Assembly (NCBI GenBank): GCA_020555605.1
Contig: JAJCJC010000001.1
Coordinates: forward strand, 1 to 64,000
Direction of reading: 5' to 3'
Length of the DNA: 64,000 bases
From: a bacterium 210917-SL.2.15
Lineage (GTDB): Bacteria > Bacillota > Clostridia > Oscillospirales > Oscillospiraceae
The notes beneath the pieces are model-generated. The model saw nothing but the letters and a program-made list of their open reading frames with translations. It did not search any database and was not told the DNA's origin. The translations under genes and the position numbers were made by a program. Shown piece after piece: positions 41,047 through 50,018 of the stretch (positions are counted from its first letter, which is position 1; each line of letters opens with the position of its first letter).

Positions 41047-41973
41047 ATGAATTTGTCCGCTTCCAAGGTATTGTCTGCCGCTGTTGTGACGGGTGTTTTG
41101 GTCTGCACCATGGCAACCACCGCTTTCGCCGCTGAACTCAGCTCCGGCGTGGGCACGGTCACTGCTTCGGCGCTGAAGCTTCGTTCCGAAGCCTCCACTG
41201 CTTCCGCTTGCCTGACCCTTTTGTCCCAGGGCACATCCGTTGTGGTGGAAGACGATTCCATTGCTGGTTGGTACAAAGTCAACTATGAAGGTGTCACCGG
41301 ATATCTCTCCTCCGAATACGTTTCTTTCTCCGTTTCCGGCAGCGCAAAGCTCGGCAACGGCAAGGTGCCGGGCAATGATGTCAACGTGCGCTCCGCCGCC
41401 AGTACCAGCGCTTCCAAACTGGGCAGCCTGAACAAAGGCGACGTGGTCGCTGTCACTGGCATCGATAACGGCTGGTACAAGATCTCCTTCAACGGTAAGA
41501 CCGGCTATGTCCGCAGTGACTATATGATCATTACCAAGGAACCCCTCTCTTCCCGCGGCACTGAAGCCGCAGCCTCTTCTGAGGTCAGTTCCAAGGGCAG
41601 CGAAATCGTCGCATATGCCAAGCAGTATCTGGGCGTGAAATATGTTTATGCCGGCGCTTCTTCCAAGGGCTTTGACTGCTCTGGATACACTATGTATGTA
41701 ATGCAGCATTTTGGTTACAACCTGCCCCATACTGCCACGGGTCAGATGGCCCACGGCACGTCGGTCGCCAAGTCCGCCCTTCAGCCTGGCGATCTGGTTT
41801 TCTTCTGCGATCCCAGCCGTTCCGGCGGCAAGGCGGCCTCCCATGTGGGCATTTACATCGGCTCCAACCAGTTTATCCACGCTTCCTCCGGCGGCGGCAA
41901 GGTCCAGATCGACAGTCTGAGCAAAGCTTATTATGCACAGTATTATGTCGGTGCCCGCCGTCTGGCAAATTGA
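41047..41973 (+). CDS. NlpC/P60 cell-wall hydrolase with two SH3 domains
   Basis: The 308-residue exported protein has a signal peptide (MNLSASKVLSAAVVTGVLVC, then TMATTAFAAE), two SH3-type domains (about 37-93, VGTVTASALKLRSEASTAS; about 100-160, GNDVNVRSAASTSASKLGS) and a C-terminal NlpC/P60 domain. The catalytic Cys is in GFDCSGYTMY, the His in AASHVGIYIG, and a third residue is in FIHASSGGG. Such enzymes cut the stem peptide between D-Glu and a diamino acid. The SH3 domains anchor it to the wall. The start ATG 41047 follows AAGGAGAG. Confidence 0.94.
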   Translation: MNLSASKVLSAAVVTGVLVCTMATTAFAAELSSGVGTVTASALKLRSEASTASACLTLLSQGTSVVVEDDSIAGWYKVNYEGVTGYLSSEYVSFSVSGSAKLGNGKVPGNDVNVRSAASTSASKLGSLNKGDVVAVTGIDNGWYKISFNGKTGYVRSDYMIITKEPLSSRGTEAAASSEVSSKGSEIVAYAKQYLGVKYVYAGASSKGFDCSGYTMYVMQHFGYNLPHTATGQMAHGTSVAKSALQPGDLVFFCDPSRSGGKAASHVGIYIGSNQFIHASSGGGKVQIDSLSKAYYAQYYVGARRLAN

Positions 41974-41989
41974 ATCCCTACATATCCCA

Positions 41990-42025
41990 AATGGCTCTGT
42001 CGGTTTCCCCGACAGAGCCATTTTT
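41990..42025 (+). terminator. Terminator of the NlpC/P60 gene
   Basis: AATGGCTCTGTCGG and CCGACAGAGCCATT pair over TTTCC and are followed by TTTC. Confidence 0.88.
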
Positions 42026-42164
42026 CACTTTCTGCCGCAACTGTCTCGTCCCTTTTTCCCTTTTGTCAACGTCCGTTTGACAGCGTTCCAGCTCCTTTTT
42101 CTTGTCGGCTCCGTGCAATTCTGCGATTCTTTGGACACAAGCAAATGACAGGGAGGTCTTTTAA

Positions 42165-42854
42165 ATGAAATTGTCCGAACGGATCGCACTGGCGCGCAAG
42201 CAGGCCGGGCTGTCCCAGGAACAGCTGGGCGAAAAGCTGGTTGTCTCCCGCCAGGCCGTGAGTAAATGGGAAAGTGTGGTCAGACAAATCCAGACGTCTC
42301 TTATGTAGCCGCCATGTGCCGTCTGTTCGGCGTAGCCTCAGGCTGGCTGCTCTTTGGCGAGGTCTGCGACCCGGCCGTCACGCCCGCCCGCTGCCCCGGC
42401 TGCCAGGCCATTGTCACAGAGCTGGACAAGTTCTGCCCCAATTGCGGACGGAACCTGAAAGGACCGGCGGAGCCAACCTACACATTGCTGCTGCAGAATG
42501 GAGAATCCATCGCCCGCGCCGATGCCATGCGGAATAAACTGTCCAAAATGGCTCTGTTTCCTGCCGACACCCCGATTATGCAAGGCGCACAGGCGGTCGA
42601 TCATATTCCCTGTATCCTTTTCCCGGGAACTCACCTTGTAGCAGGTTCAAATCATCCTGGAAACGATACGGGGGATCGATCCCTATTCCTGCGTCTGTTT
42701 TCAATTCTACCAGGACAACAGCGGCAGTCCCCCCGAAGAACTGGCGGGAAAACAGCCGCTCCCCTTCGCACCGAAAAAGCCCCGGGAACCGCTTTCCTTT
42801 GGTATGATCCTGCTGGCAGTCGTATTGGGAATCATCATCGTGAGTTTCCTATGA
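42165..42854 (+). pseudogene. XRE/zinc-ribbon membrane regulator with two frameshifts and a stop
   Basis: It opens MKLSERIALARKQAGLSQEQ and LGEKLVVSRQAVSKWES, a typical XRE domain. A two-base insertion near 42275 breaks the expected SGQTNPDVSYVAAM, which reads on in another frame through LFGVASGWLLFGE and a zinc ribbon (RCPGCQAIV, KFCPNCGRNL). A further one-base insertion near 42620 and a TAG at 42639 follow. The last frame gives IILETIRGIDPYSCVCF and a C-terminal membrane helix (MILLAVVLGIIIVSFL) up to TGA 42852-42854. An intact gene would encode about 228 residues. It is clearly decayed, and the small membrane gene at 42851 overlaps its end. Confidence 0.85.
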
Positions 42855-43234
42855 AACGCAACGCAATACTACGGCTGCAGTTGGATATTTTTCTGGGTGC
42901 CGGCACCGCCCTGTTTTATCTCTTCAATTGTCTGTACGGGAAACCTGTGGTGGGAGGACTCTTCTTATCCTGCTATGCCAACGATCTGGCCGCGGGCCTG
43001 GCCCTGACGGCCTGGCTGGATCTGCTGCTGGCTCTGAGCCGGCGCCACCCTGTCACTTCCTGGAAGCAAACAGTTCCCTATCTGCTCCTCTGCGGCTTTG
43101 TCTGGGAAGTCCTCGCCCCGCTGTGGAAGCCGGGTGCAGTATGCGATCCGTGGGATTTCCTTGCCTATCAAGCCGGAGGATTCCTTTATCTGCTGCTGCT
43201 GTTCCGTATCACTGCATACGGTTATTCCTTGTAG
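42851..43234 (+). CDS. Small four-helix membrane protein
   Basis: The 127-residue protein begins MKRNAILRLQLDIFLGAGTA and has about four hydrophobic segments, with WKQTVPYLLLCGFVWEVLAP and CDPWDFLAYQAGGFLYLLL. I do not recognise the family; the Asp/Trp-rich loop before the last helix is distinctive. It overlaps the stop of the decayed XRE gene (ATGA), so translation was probably coupled to it, and its expression may now be reduced. The frame itself appears intact. Confidence 0.6.
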   Translation: MKRNAILRLQLDIFLGAGTALFYLFNCLYGKPVVGGLFLSCYANDLAAGLALTAWLDLLLALSRRHPVTSWKQTVPYLLLCGFVWEVLAPLWKPGAVCDPWDFLAYQAGGFLYLLLLFRITAYGYSL

Positions 43235-43254
43235 GAAAAACACCATACAAATTA

Positions 43255-43296
43255 AAAAGCGTCCTCTCTGTCGACTTTGACAGAGAGGACGCTTTT
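43255..43296. terminator. Bidirectional terminator
   Basis: An 18-base perfect inverted repeat (AAAAGCGTCCTCTCTGTC and its complement) over a 6-base loop has A- and T-runs at its ends. It separates the membrane-protein gene from the convergent MarR gene. Confidence 0.88.
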
Positions 43297-43320
43297 CGTT
43301 TCTCTTCTTTCCTGTTCCGC

Positions 43321-43773
43321 TCACACAGTACCACCATTTTGCGCCACTTCCGGCATCAGTTCGCTGCTGACGATTTGGAGAAAGCAATCCAACTGCCTGG
43401 CCTCCTCCGGGGTGAAGCGTTTATTGATCCGTTCCATCACCGTGCGCAGATAGCCTGTGCTGATATTGTAATAATCCATATATTTTTTTGTGGGCCGCAG
43501 ATGATATTCCCGGCGGTCCTGATCGGAACGGATTTTCTCCACATACCCTTTTTGGATCAGGCTGTTGACCTTATATGCCGCGTTGGGCGAAGAAATATTG
43601 ACGAAAGAGGCAAATTCGTTGATGGTCGGCTCCTCTAGCGCCATGATAATCTCCATACAAAAGGTTTCTACAGCGGTCAGGCTGGCCTCCCGGTTCTGAA
43701 AACGGGAAAAAACCTCCTGATAAAAGTGCAGCTTGAATTTGGTATAAACGTCTCGGAAACTCTCATCCAGCAT
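43321..43773 (-). CDS. MarR-family regulator, likely of fatty acid synthesis (FabT-like)
   Basis: The 150-residue protein has a winged helix: VETFCMEIIMALEEPTINEF, then ISSPNAAYKVNSLIQKGYVE and the wing KIRSDQDRREYHLRPTKKYM. It begins MLDESFRDVYTKFKLHFYQE at ATG 43773. In streptococci and lactococci FabT, a MarR protein, sits in the fab cluster and represses it when fatty acids are available. This gene follows the fab operon on the same strand but after a terminator (43822-43840) and a CCAGGT/ACCTGG inverted repeat. The link is by context; no effector is known. Confidence 0.78.
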   Translation of the reverse strand: MLDESFRDVYTKFKLHFYQEVFSRFQNREASLTAVETFCMEIIMALEEPTINEFASFVNISSPNAAYKVNSLIQKGYVEKIRSDQDRREYHLRPTKKYMDYYNISTGYLRTVMERINKRFTPEEARQLDCFLQIVSSELMPEVAQNGGTV

Positions 43774-43801
43774 AACGGCGATCCTTCTTCCATTCTGTTT
43801 T

Positions 43802-43821
43802 CCAGGTGACACACTACCTGG
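43802..43821. promoter_or_regulatory. Inverted repeat before the MarR gene
   Basis: CCAGGT and ACCTGG are exact inverted repeats around 8 bases, about 30 bases before the MarR start. A TTTTACCAGG string on the minus strand recurs upstream of acpP near 53.07 kb. It could be the MarR binding site. Confidence 0.4.
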
Positions 43822-43840
43822 TAAAAAAGCGGTTTCCGCT
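43822..43840 (-). terminator. Short terminator after fabZ
   Basis: AGCGG and CCGCT pair over AAA, followed on the minus strand by TTTTTT. It may stop or weaken readthrough from fabZ into the MarR gene. Confidence 0.55.
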
Positions 43841-43875
43841 CTTTCCGGCTGTTGTTCCCAGTATAGCAGAATCCT

Positions 43876-44325
43876 TCAGTTTTCACAAGCCTTGCCGCTG
43901 TCGGTCAACGCAAAGGTAAGCTCTGCCTTACAGGCCACCTCGCCGTCCACCAGCGCCTCCGCGCTGCCAAACCCCACGCTGCCGTGTTGCGCAGCCAACG
44001 CACAGCGCAGCTCCAGCCGGTCGCCGGGACGCACCTGCTTTTTGAAGCGCGCATTTTTGATGGCTCCAAACAGCGCCAGCTTGCCCTTATTTTCCGGCAC
44101 AGACAAAATCGCTACAGCGCCTACCTGCGCCAACGCTTCCACGATCAGTACGCCGGGCATTACTGCAAACTCCGGGAAATGCCCCTGAAAGAACGGCTCA
44201 TTGGCGCTGACACACTTGAGACCTACGGCCCGTTCACCGGGCACACATTCGATGATGCGATCCACCAGCAAAAAAGGATAGCGGTGCGGAATCAGCTCCT
44301 TGATTTGCTCGATATTCAGTTCCAT
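43876..44325 (-). CDS. fabZ: 3-hydroxyacyl-ACP dehydratase FabZ
   Basis: The 149-residue hotdog-fold enzyme has [40 protein letters not shown] with the catalytic His in QGHFP, and [12 protein letters not shown] with the catalytic Glu. It removes water from 3-hydroxyacyl-ACP in each elongation cycle of type II fatty acid synthesis. It is the last enzyme gene of the operon and lies three bases after fabF. Length is normal. Because FabA and FabM are not seen here, the route to unsaturated fatty acids is not shown by this operon. Confidence 0.95.
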   Translation of the reverse strand: MELNIEQIKELIPHRYPFLLVDRIIECVPGERAVGLKCVSANEPFFQGHFPEFAVMPGVLIVEALAQVGAVAILSVPENKGKLALFGAIKNARFKKQVRPGDRLELRCALAAQHGSVGFGSAEALVDGEVACKAELTFALTDSGKACEN

Positions 44326-44328
44326 AGT

Positions 44329-45570
44329 TTATTCCTCCCAGCGCTTGAGCAGCAGAGAGGAGTTATGTCCGCCAAACCCCAGCGAGTTGGACAGGGCATA
44401 ACGGATCGGCATTTCCCGTCCCGTGTTGGGCACGATGTCCAAATCGCATTCTTCATCCGACGTCCGGTAACCGAGGGTGGCGGGCACAAAGCCGTCGCGC
44501 AGGGCCAGCGCCGTGAAAATGGCTTCCACTGCGCCCGCCGCGCCCAGCAGATGCCCTGTCATGGATTTGGTGGAACTGACCATCAACTTGTCGGCATAGC
44601 TACCGAACGCCTTGTGGATGGCCAGCGTTTCGCAGCGGTCGTTCATGGGCGTGGAGGTGCCGTGGGCGTTGATGTAGTCCACGTCCTCCGGGCGAGTACC
44701 GCCATCGGACACAGCGCCGAGCATGCAGGCCGCACCGCCGCTGCCGGCGGGATCAGGCGCGGTAATATGATAGGCGTCACAGCTGGCGCCGTAGCCCAAA
44801 ACTTCGGCATAGATGGGCGCACCGCGGCGCACCGCATGCTCATACTCCTCCAGGAGCAACGCACCGGCGCCTTCACCCATAACAAAACCAGAGCGCTCCT
44901 TGTCAAAGGGAATGGAAGCCCGGGCGGGGTCCTCGCTCTCGGAAAGGGCCTTCATAGCGGTGAATCCGCCGATGGCCAACGGCGTGACGGCCGCCTCTGC
45001 GCCGCCGCAGAGCATTACCTCCGCGTAACCGTCCCGCACATGGCGGAACGCCGCACCGATGGAGTCGGTGCCCGTGGCGCAGGCCGTGGTCACACAGGTG
45101 CACAGATTGTGCAGTCCATAGCGAATAGCCAGATTGCCTGCAGCAATGTTGGAGATGGTCATGGGGATGAAAAAGGGCGAAACCTGGTCGCAGCCTCGCT
45201 GCTCCGCTTTTTTGAAATTTTTGGCAATGGTTTCAAATCCGCCGATGCCGCTGCCGAATACTACGCCGCAGCGGCTGCGGTCTTCCTGCTCCCAGTCGAT
45301 GCCGCTGGCCGCCACCGCTTCATCCGCCGCCGCCAGGGCGTACCGCGTAAACAGATCTAGCTTTTTGCACTCCCGCTTGCCCAAGAGCCCTTCTGCGTCG
45401 AATCCCCTCACTTCACCGGCCAGCTTGACCTTGCGATCGGTTGTATCATAACGAGTGATGGGACCGACACCGCACTTGCCTGCACGCACCGCCGCCCAGC
45501 TTTCCACCGCCGTGTTGCCGATGGGCGAAACAGCGCCCAAGCCGGTGATCACAACGCGTCTTTTTTCCAT
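44329..45570 (-). CDS. fabF: 3-oxoacyl-ACP synthase II
   Basis: The 413-residue condensing enzyme starts MEKRRVVITGLGAVSPIGNT and has the active-site Cys in CVTTACATGTDSIG, and the His residues in NAHGTSTPMNDRCE and STKSMTGHLLGAAGA. It elongates acyl-ACP with malonyl-ACP. ATG 45570, after GAGGAGAG, is preferred over the open upstream frame. It lies 26 bases after fabG and just before fabZ. Confidence 0.96.
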   Translation of the reverse strand: MEKRRVVITGLGAVSPIGNTAVESWAAVRAGKCGVGPITRYDTTDRKVKLAGEVRGFDAEGLLGKRECKKLDLFTRYALAAADEAVAASGIDWEQEDRSRCGVVFGSGIGGFETIAKNFKKAEQRGCDQVSPFFIPMTISNIAAGNLAIRYGLHNLCTCVTTACATGTDSIGAAFRHVRDGYAEVMLCGGAEAAVTPLAIGGFTAMKALSESEDPARASIPFDKERSGFVMGEGAGALLLEEYEHAVRRGAPIYAEVLGYGASCDAYHITAPDPAGSGGAACMLGAVSDGGTRPEDVDYINAHGTSTPMNDRCETLAIHKAFGSYADKLMVSSTKSMTGHLLGAAGAVEAIFTALALRDGFVPATLGYRTSDEECDLDIVPNTGREMPIRYALSNSLGFGGHNSSLLLKRWEE

Positions 45571-45596
45571 TGCGCTCTCCTCCTCAGTTTTATGTC

Positions 45597-46340
45597 TCAT
45601 ACGGCCATGCCGCCGTCCACACACAGCGTCTGGCCCGTGATATACGCGGCCTCCGGTGCAGCAAAAAAGGCCACAGTCCGGGCCACTTCTTCCGATGTAC
45701 CCGCGCGGCCCGCCGGAATGGATGCGAGCATCCCCTCACGCACAGCCTCCGGCAGAACGCGGGTCATATCCGTATCGATCATGCCGGGGGCCACGGCATT
45801 TACCGTAATGCCCTTGGCCGCCAACTCCTTAGCCGCCGCCTTGGTAAAGCCCAGCAGCCCCGCCTTACTGGCGGCATAGGCCGTCTGGCCGGCATTGCCG
45901 CGCACGCCCACTACACTGCTGATATTCACAATGCGCCCATAGCGCTGGCGCAGCATCACGCGGGAAGCCTCTTTCGTGCAGAAATAAGCGCCGCGCAGAT
46001 TGGTTTCCAACGTTCGGTCAAAATCCTGCACCTTCGCCATCGGCAAAAGGCCGTCCAGCGACACGCCGGCATTGTTGACCAGAATATCCAACCGCCCAAA
46101 GCGCTCTTTTACCGCTTTCACCAGGGCAGCGCACGCTTCCGGAACGGACACATCGGCACAATATGCCTCTGCCTCCGCCCCCAGCGCACGGCACTGCTCC
46201 ACCGTTTCCAGTGCCGCTGCCTCATTGCCGGCATAATTTACCGCCACAACGGCGCCTTGCCGGGCCAGCTCCAGACAAATGCCACGGCCAATCCCCCGGC
46301 TTCCGCCGGTCACCAATGCTACATTTTCATGCAGGCTCAT
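45597..46340 (-). CDS. fabG: 3-oxoacyl-ACP reductase FabG
   Basis: The 247-residue short-chain dehydrogenase has the NADPH-binding TGGSRGIGRGIC, ILVNNAGVSLDG and the catalytic Ser-Tyr-Lys in NISSVVGVRGNAGQTAYAAS then KAG. It reduces 3-oxoacyl-ACP. It ends with a standard TGQTLCVDGGMAV. It overlaps fabD by four bases (ATGA), which indicates translational coupling. Length is normal. Confidence 0.97.
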   Translation of the reverse strand: MSLHENVALVTGGSRGIGRGICLELARQGAVVAVNYAGNEAAALETVEQCRALGAEAEAYCADVSVPEACAALVKAVKERFGRLDILVNNAGVSLDGLLPMAKVQDFDRTLETNLRGAYFCTKEASRVMLRQRYGRIVNISSVVGVRGNAGQTAYAASKAGLLGFTKAAAKELAAKGITVNAVAPGMIDTDMTRVLPEAVREGMLASIPAGRAGTSEEVARTVAFFAAPEAAYITGQTLCVDGGMAV

Positions 46341-47278
46341 TTTGTTTCTCCTTTCAGTGCCGCCAGAACCTCCGCTGCCTCAGCAGCGGTAGACAGAGTC
46401 ATAGTTAGAATCGACGGAGCGGTCTTTTTCACCAATCCGCTCAGTGTCCGGCCCGGGCCGATCTCCACAGCCAGATCCACGCCGTCGGCTTCCATGGCTA
46501 GAATCGCTTCGCGCCAACGGACGCCGGTCTGAACCTGACGTACCAGCAAATCACCGATTTGCTCCCCTTCCTGCGCCCGGCCGCCCAGACAGTTGAAATA
46601 AATGGGGCATTCCATCGGATGGAACGTAATGGTTTCAAAGTGCTTTTGCAACACCTCTCCTGCACCGGCCATGAGGGACGTGTGGAAAGGACCGCTGACC
46701 TTCAGAGGCATGCAGCGCTTGGCGCCCAGTGCCTTGGCCAGTACGCCGGCCTGTTCCACCGCCGTCCGCGCGCCGCTGATGACCAGCTGACCCGGGCAGT
46801 TGTCGTTGCAGATTTCCACTACGCCCAGCTCCCGGGCACCGTCGCACGCTTTTTGCAGGGTTTCCCGGTCCAGGCCCAGCACAGCGGTCATAGCGCAGTC
46901 GATCCCCTCGGCCGCCTGCTCCATGGCTTTGCCGCGCAGCGCCACCGTCTGCACCGCCGTATCGAACTCCAGTACACCGGCGCTCTGCAGCGCCGTGTAC
47001 TCGCCCAGGGAAAGGCCTGCCGCCGCCTGGGGGCGGACGCCCTCCTGAACAAGCAACTGCGCCGCCGCCAGTTCCATCGCCAGCAGACACGGCTGCGTAT
47101 AACATGTCTGGTTCAAAAGCCCTTCCGGGTCTTCAAAGCAAAGCTGCTTCAAGTCAAAATCCAGCAGCGCATCGGCGCGGTCAAACGCCGCGCGGAAAGC
47201 GGGATAGGCCTCGTACAGATCCTTGCCCATTCCGGCCTTCTGGCTGCCCTGGCCCGCAAACAAAAATGCCAGTTTCAT
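46337..47278 (-). CDS. fabD: Malonyl-CoA:ACP transacylase
   Basis: The 313-residue enzyme starts MKLAFLFAGQGSQKAGMGKD and has the catalytic Ser in AAGLSLGEYTAL and the His in VSGPFHTSLMAGAG. It loads malonyl groups onto ACP. ATG 47278 overlaps the fabK stop (ATGA). Length and motifs are normal. Confidence 0.97.
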   Translation of the reverse strand: MKLAFLFAGQGSQKAGMGKDLYEAYPAFRAAFDRADALLDFDLKQLCFEDPEGLLNQTCYTQPCLLAMELAAAQLLVQEGVRPQAAAGLSLGEYTALQSAGVLEFDTAVQTVALRGKAMEQAAEGIDCAMTAVLGLDRETLQKACDGARELGVVEICNDNCPGQLVISGARTAVEQAGVLAKALGAKRCMPLKVSGPFHTSLMAGAGEVLQKHFETITFHPMECPIYFNCLGGRAQEGEQIGDLLVRQVQTGVRWREAILAMEADGVDLAVEIGPGRTLSGLVKKTAPSILTMTLSTAAEAAEVLAALKGETK

Positions 47279-48210
47279 TCCCACGTCTCCTCCAATCCTT
47301 TGATGCACGCGCGGCACTGCGCGTCCAGATCCTCAAAAATCTTCCGCAGGGGGCGGATCTCATGGAGCATACCTGCCACCTGTCCGGCCATCAGGGAGCC
47401 GTTTTTTGTGTCGCCCTCAAACACAGCCTTGCGCAGCGAACCGAGGGTGAACTGCTCCAGTTCCATTTTGTCTGCTCCAGCCTTCTCCCGGCTGAGATAG
47501 GCGCGGGTCATCTGGTTTTTCAGCACCCGCACCGGCGTACCGCCGATGCGCCCCGTCACCACAGTGTCGCTGTCGGACGCTTTGAGCAGCGCCTGCTTGT
47601 AATTATCGTGGATAGGGCACTCCTCGCTGACCAGCAGGCAGGTGCCCAGCTGCGCGCCGCAGGCGCCCAGGGCCAGCACCGCCGCCAGCTGCCGTCCGCT
47701 GGCGATACCGCCGGCCGCAATCACCGGCAGGTCCGTCAGTGCGCAGATCTGCGGCACCAAAGCCATGGTGGTCATCTCGCCCACATGGCCTCCGCTTTCC
47801 GTACCCTCGGCAATGAAGCCGTCCACCCCCAGCGGGGCCAGGCGCTTTACCAGCGCGCCGGCGGCTACCACCGGAAAAATCTTGATGCCGGCCTCCTTCC
47901 ACATGGGAATGTATTTGCCCGGCACGCCGGCGCCGGTGGTCACAACGCCCACGCCTTCCTCGGCTACAATCTTCGCCTGTTCTCCCACCTCGGGGTTCAT
48001 CAGCATCAGGTTGACACCGAAGGGGCGCTCCGTCAATTCTTTGCAGCGGCGGATATTGTCCCGCAGCTGCGCGGCGTTCATACCGCCGGCACCCACGAGT
48101 CCCAGTGCGCCGGCATTGCTGACTGCCGCAGCAAATTCGCCGGTGGCAACGCTGGCCATACCGCCTTGGATCAGGGGAAATTCCGTACCCAAAAGTTCAT
48201 TCAGTTTCAT
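47275..48210 (-). CDS. fabK: Enoyl-ACP reductase II (FMN-dependent)
   Basis: The 311-residue protein is a FabK-type TIM-barrel flavoenzyme: FPLIQGGMASVATGEFAAAV, ALGLVGAGGMNAAQLRDNIR, FIAEGTESGGHVGEMTTMAL with the conserved His, and PVIAAGGIASGRQLAAVLAL. It carries out the last reduction of each elongation cycle and replaces FabI, as in streptococci and many Clostridia. It follows fabH by 12 bases with a GAGGAGGAAAG site. Organisms relying on FabK alone are naturally insensitive to triclosan-type FabI inhibitors. Confidence 0.95.
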   Translation of the reverse strand: MKLNELLGTEFPLIQGGMASVATGEFAAAVSNAGALGLVGAGGMNAAQLRDNIRRCKELTERPFGVNLMLMNPEVGEQAKIVAEEGVGVVTTGAGVPGKYIPMWKEAGIKIFPVVAAGALVKRLAPLGVDGFIAEGTESGGHVGEMTTMALVPQICALTDLPVIAAGGIASGRQLAAVLALGACGAQLGTCLLVSEECPIHDNYKQALLKASDSDTVVTGRIGGTPVRVLKNQMTRAYLSREKAGADKMELEQFTLGSLRKAVFEGDTKNGSLMAGQVAGMLHEIRPLRKIFEDLDAQCRACIKGLEETWE

Positions 48211-48222
48211 TTTCTTTCCTCC

Positions 48223-49164
48223 TCACCAGTGCAGCAATGCTCCGGCCCAGGTCAGTCCCCCGCCAAAGCCCACCAGCAGAACGCGCATGCCTTTGTGCAG
48301 TCCGCCTGCGCGCTGCAGCTCGTCCAACGCCAACGGAATGCTGGCGGCGGAAGTGTTGCCGCAGTGTTCGATGTTCTGATAAAAAAGCGACGCGTCCGCC
48401 TTCAGGCGTTTGACCAGAAATTCAGTAATCCGGGCGTTGGCCTGGTGGCAAACGATCCAGTCGAGATCGTCAATGCCGATCTCCTCCTGTTCCAGCAGCT
48501 GGCGGATAGACTTTTCTGCTACCTCGACAGCAAAACGAAACACCGCCTGCCCTTCCATATGTACGGCGGCTTTTTCCGGCCCCGGTCCCTGCACGCGGAT
48601 ACTCAGATCATCGCCCCGGCTGCCGAATACCGTATGCCAACGCGCATCCTCGCGGCGGCGCACCAACACAGCGCCCGCCCCGTCGCCGAACAGCACACAG
48701 GTGCTCCGGTCGTCTATATCCAGCACACGGCTGATCACCTCACACCCCAACACCAGAGCATAGGGGCGGGATGCCCCAGAAAGCAGGCTGTGGGCTGTGT
48801 GCAGTGCGTACACAAAGCCCGCACAGGCTGCATTCAGATCAAAACATATGGTATCTTCCAACAGTCCCAGCTCCCGCTGGAGCAGGCAAGCCGTGGAGGG
48901 ACTGGCAAAATCGGGCGTAAACGTGGCCACCAGGCACACACCCACCGCTTCCGGTCCCACGCCGGCGCGCTCCAAGGCCTGCCGGGCCGCCTGCGCCGCC
49001 ATACCGACGCCGTTTTCTCCCCCGCTGCAGTGGCGGCGGGAGTGGATCCCCGTACGGCTGAATACCCATTCATCGCTGGTATCCACCCGCTGGGCAAGCA
49101 TTTCGTTGGTGACCACCTGCGTGGGAAAGCAGCTTCCCGTGGACAGGATCTCCGGTGCGCTCAT
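48223..49164 (-). CDS. fabH: 3-oxoacyl-ACP synthase III
   Basis: The 313-residue protein opens MSAPEILSTGSCFPTQVVTN and has the catalytic Cys in FDLNAACAGFVYAL, the His in VCHQANARI and the Asn in EHCGNTSAASIPL. It starts fatty acid synthesis by condensing acyl-CoA with malonyl-ACP. ATG 49164 overlaps the accA stop (ATGA). Length is normal. Confidence 0.96.
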   Translation of the reverse strand: MSAPEILSTGSCFPTQVVTNEMLAQRVDTSDEWVFSRTGIHSRRHCSGGENGVGMAAQAARQALERAGVGPEAVGVCLVATFTPDFASPSTACLLQRELGLLEDTICFDLNAACAGFVYALHTAHSLLSGASRPYALVLGCEVISRVLDIDDRSTCVLFGDGAGAVLVRRREDARWHTVFGSRGDDLSIRVQGPGPEKAAVHMEGQAVFRFAVEVAEKSIRQLLEQEEIGIDDLDWIVCHQANARITEFLVKRLKADASLFYQNIEHCGNTSAASIPLALDELQRAGGLHKGMRVLLVGFGGGLTWAGALLHW

Positions 49165-50018
49165 AGTTGCTCCTTTCTTGCCTGTCCCAAACCCTGGAAC
49201 CGGCGATAACGGCTCTCCACCAATTTTTGCCCGCTCAGCTTCAGCAGCGGACCCAGCTCCCGCCACAGCGCCGCATCCACAGTACGAAAGGTCGCTTCCC
49301 AATCTGCCTGTGCGCCGCCGGGCGGTTCGGGAAGCACTTCTTCCACCACACCGCCCTGGTACAGATCTTGAGCAGTCAAGTGCATCAGTTTCGCCGCATC
49401 GGCACTGCGGGCAGAATCTTTCCACAGGATAGAAGCAAAACCTTCCGGGCTGAGTACAGAATACACAGCGTGCTCCAGCATCAGCACCCGGTCCGCCACA
49501 GCCAGTGCCAGAGCACCGCCGCTGCCACCTTCCCCTGTTACCACAGTGAGTACCGGCACAGTGAGACCACTCATGCGGGCAATGCAGCGGGCAATAGCCT
49601 CGCCCTGGCCGTGCTGCTCGGCCTCTTTTCCCGGATAGGCGCCGGGCGTATCCACAAAATTGATAACCGGGCGGTGAAAGCGCTCCGCCTGCTCCATCAG
49701 GCGCTGTGCTTTACGATAACCTTCCGGGGAAGGCATACCGAAACGGCAGGTGAGATTTTCATCCAGATTTTTTCCTTTACGGTGGCCCAGTACCGTGACC
49801 GGAACGCCGTGAAACCGGGCAATACCGCCCAGAATCGCACTATCCTCACCGCCGCAGCGGTCACCCCGCTGTTCAAAGAAATCGGTAAAAAGATGCGCGA
49901 TGTAATCCACTGCACCAGGACGGTCGGCGTCGCGCGCCAGCATCACCTGCTGCCAGGGCGTCAACTCTTCCTGCACCTTGGGCAGATTCTTTTCTTCTTT
50001 TTCTGTTTTTACTTTCAC
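49161..50018 (-). CDS. accA: Acetyl-CoA carboxylase carboxyltransferase alpha subunit
   Basis: The 285-residue protein has the carboxyltransferase signatures DYIAHLFTDFFEQRGDRCGG, VPVTVLGHRKGKNLDENLTC, FGMPSPEGYRKAQRLMEQAE and VTGEGGSGGALALAVADRVL. With AccD it transfers carboxyl groups from biotin to acetyl-CoA. The start GTG 50018 overlaps the accD stop and follows GGAGG by nine bases. It is slightly short at the N-terminus compared with the Escherichia coli enzyme, as in many Firmicutes. Confidence 0.95.
   Translation of the reverse strand: MKVKTEKEEKNLPKVQEELTPWQQVMLARDADRPGAVDYIAHLFTDFFEQRGDRCGGEDSAILGGIARFHGVPVTVLGHRKGKNLDENLTCRFGMPSPEGYRKAQRLMEQAERFHRPVINFVDTPGAYPGKEAEQHGQGEAIARCIARMSGLTVPVLTVVTGEGGSGGALALAVADRVLMLEHAVYSVLSPEGFASILWKDSARSADAAKLMHLTAQDLYQGGVVEEVLPEPPGGAQADWEATFRTVDAALWRELGPLLKLSGQKLVESRYRRFQGLGQARKEQL

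Noticed and set aside
47104..49209. 701-residue open frame on the plus strand
   Set aside because: It is antisense to fabK and fabH, whose products are complete and well recognised.
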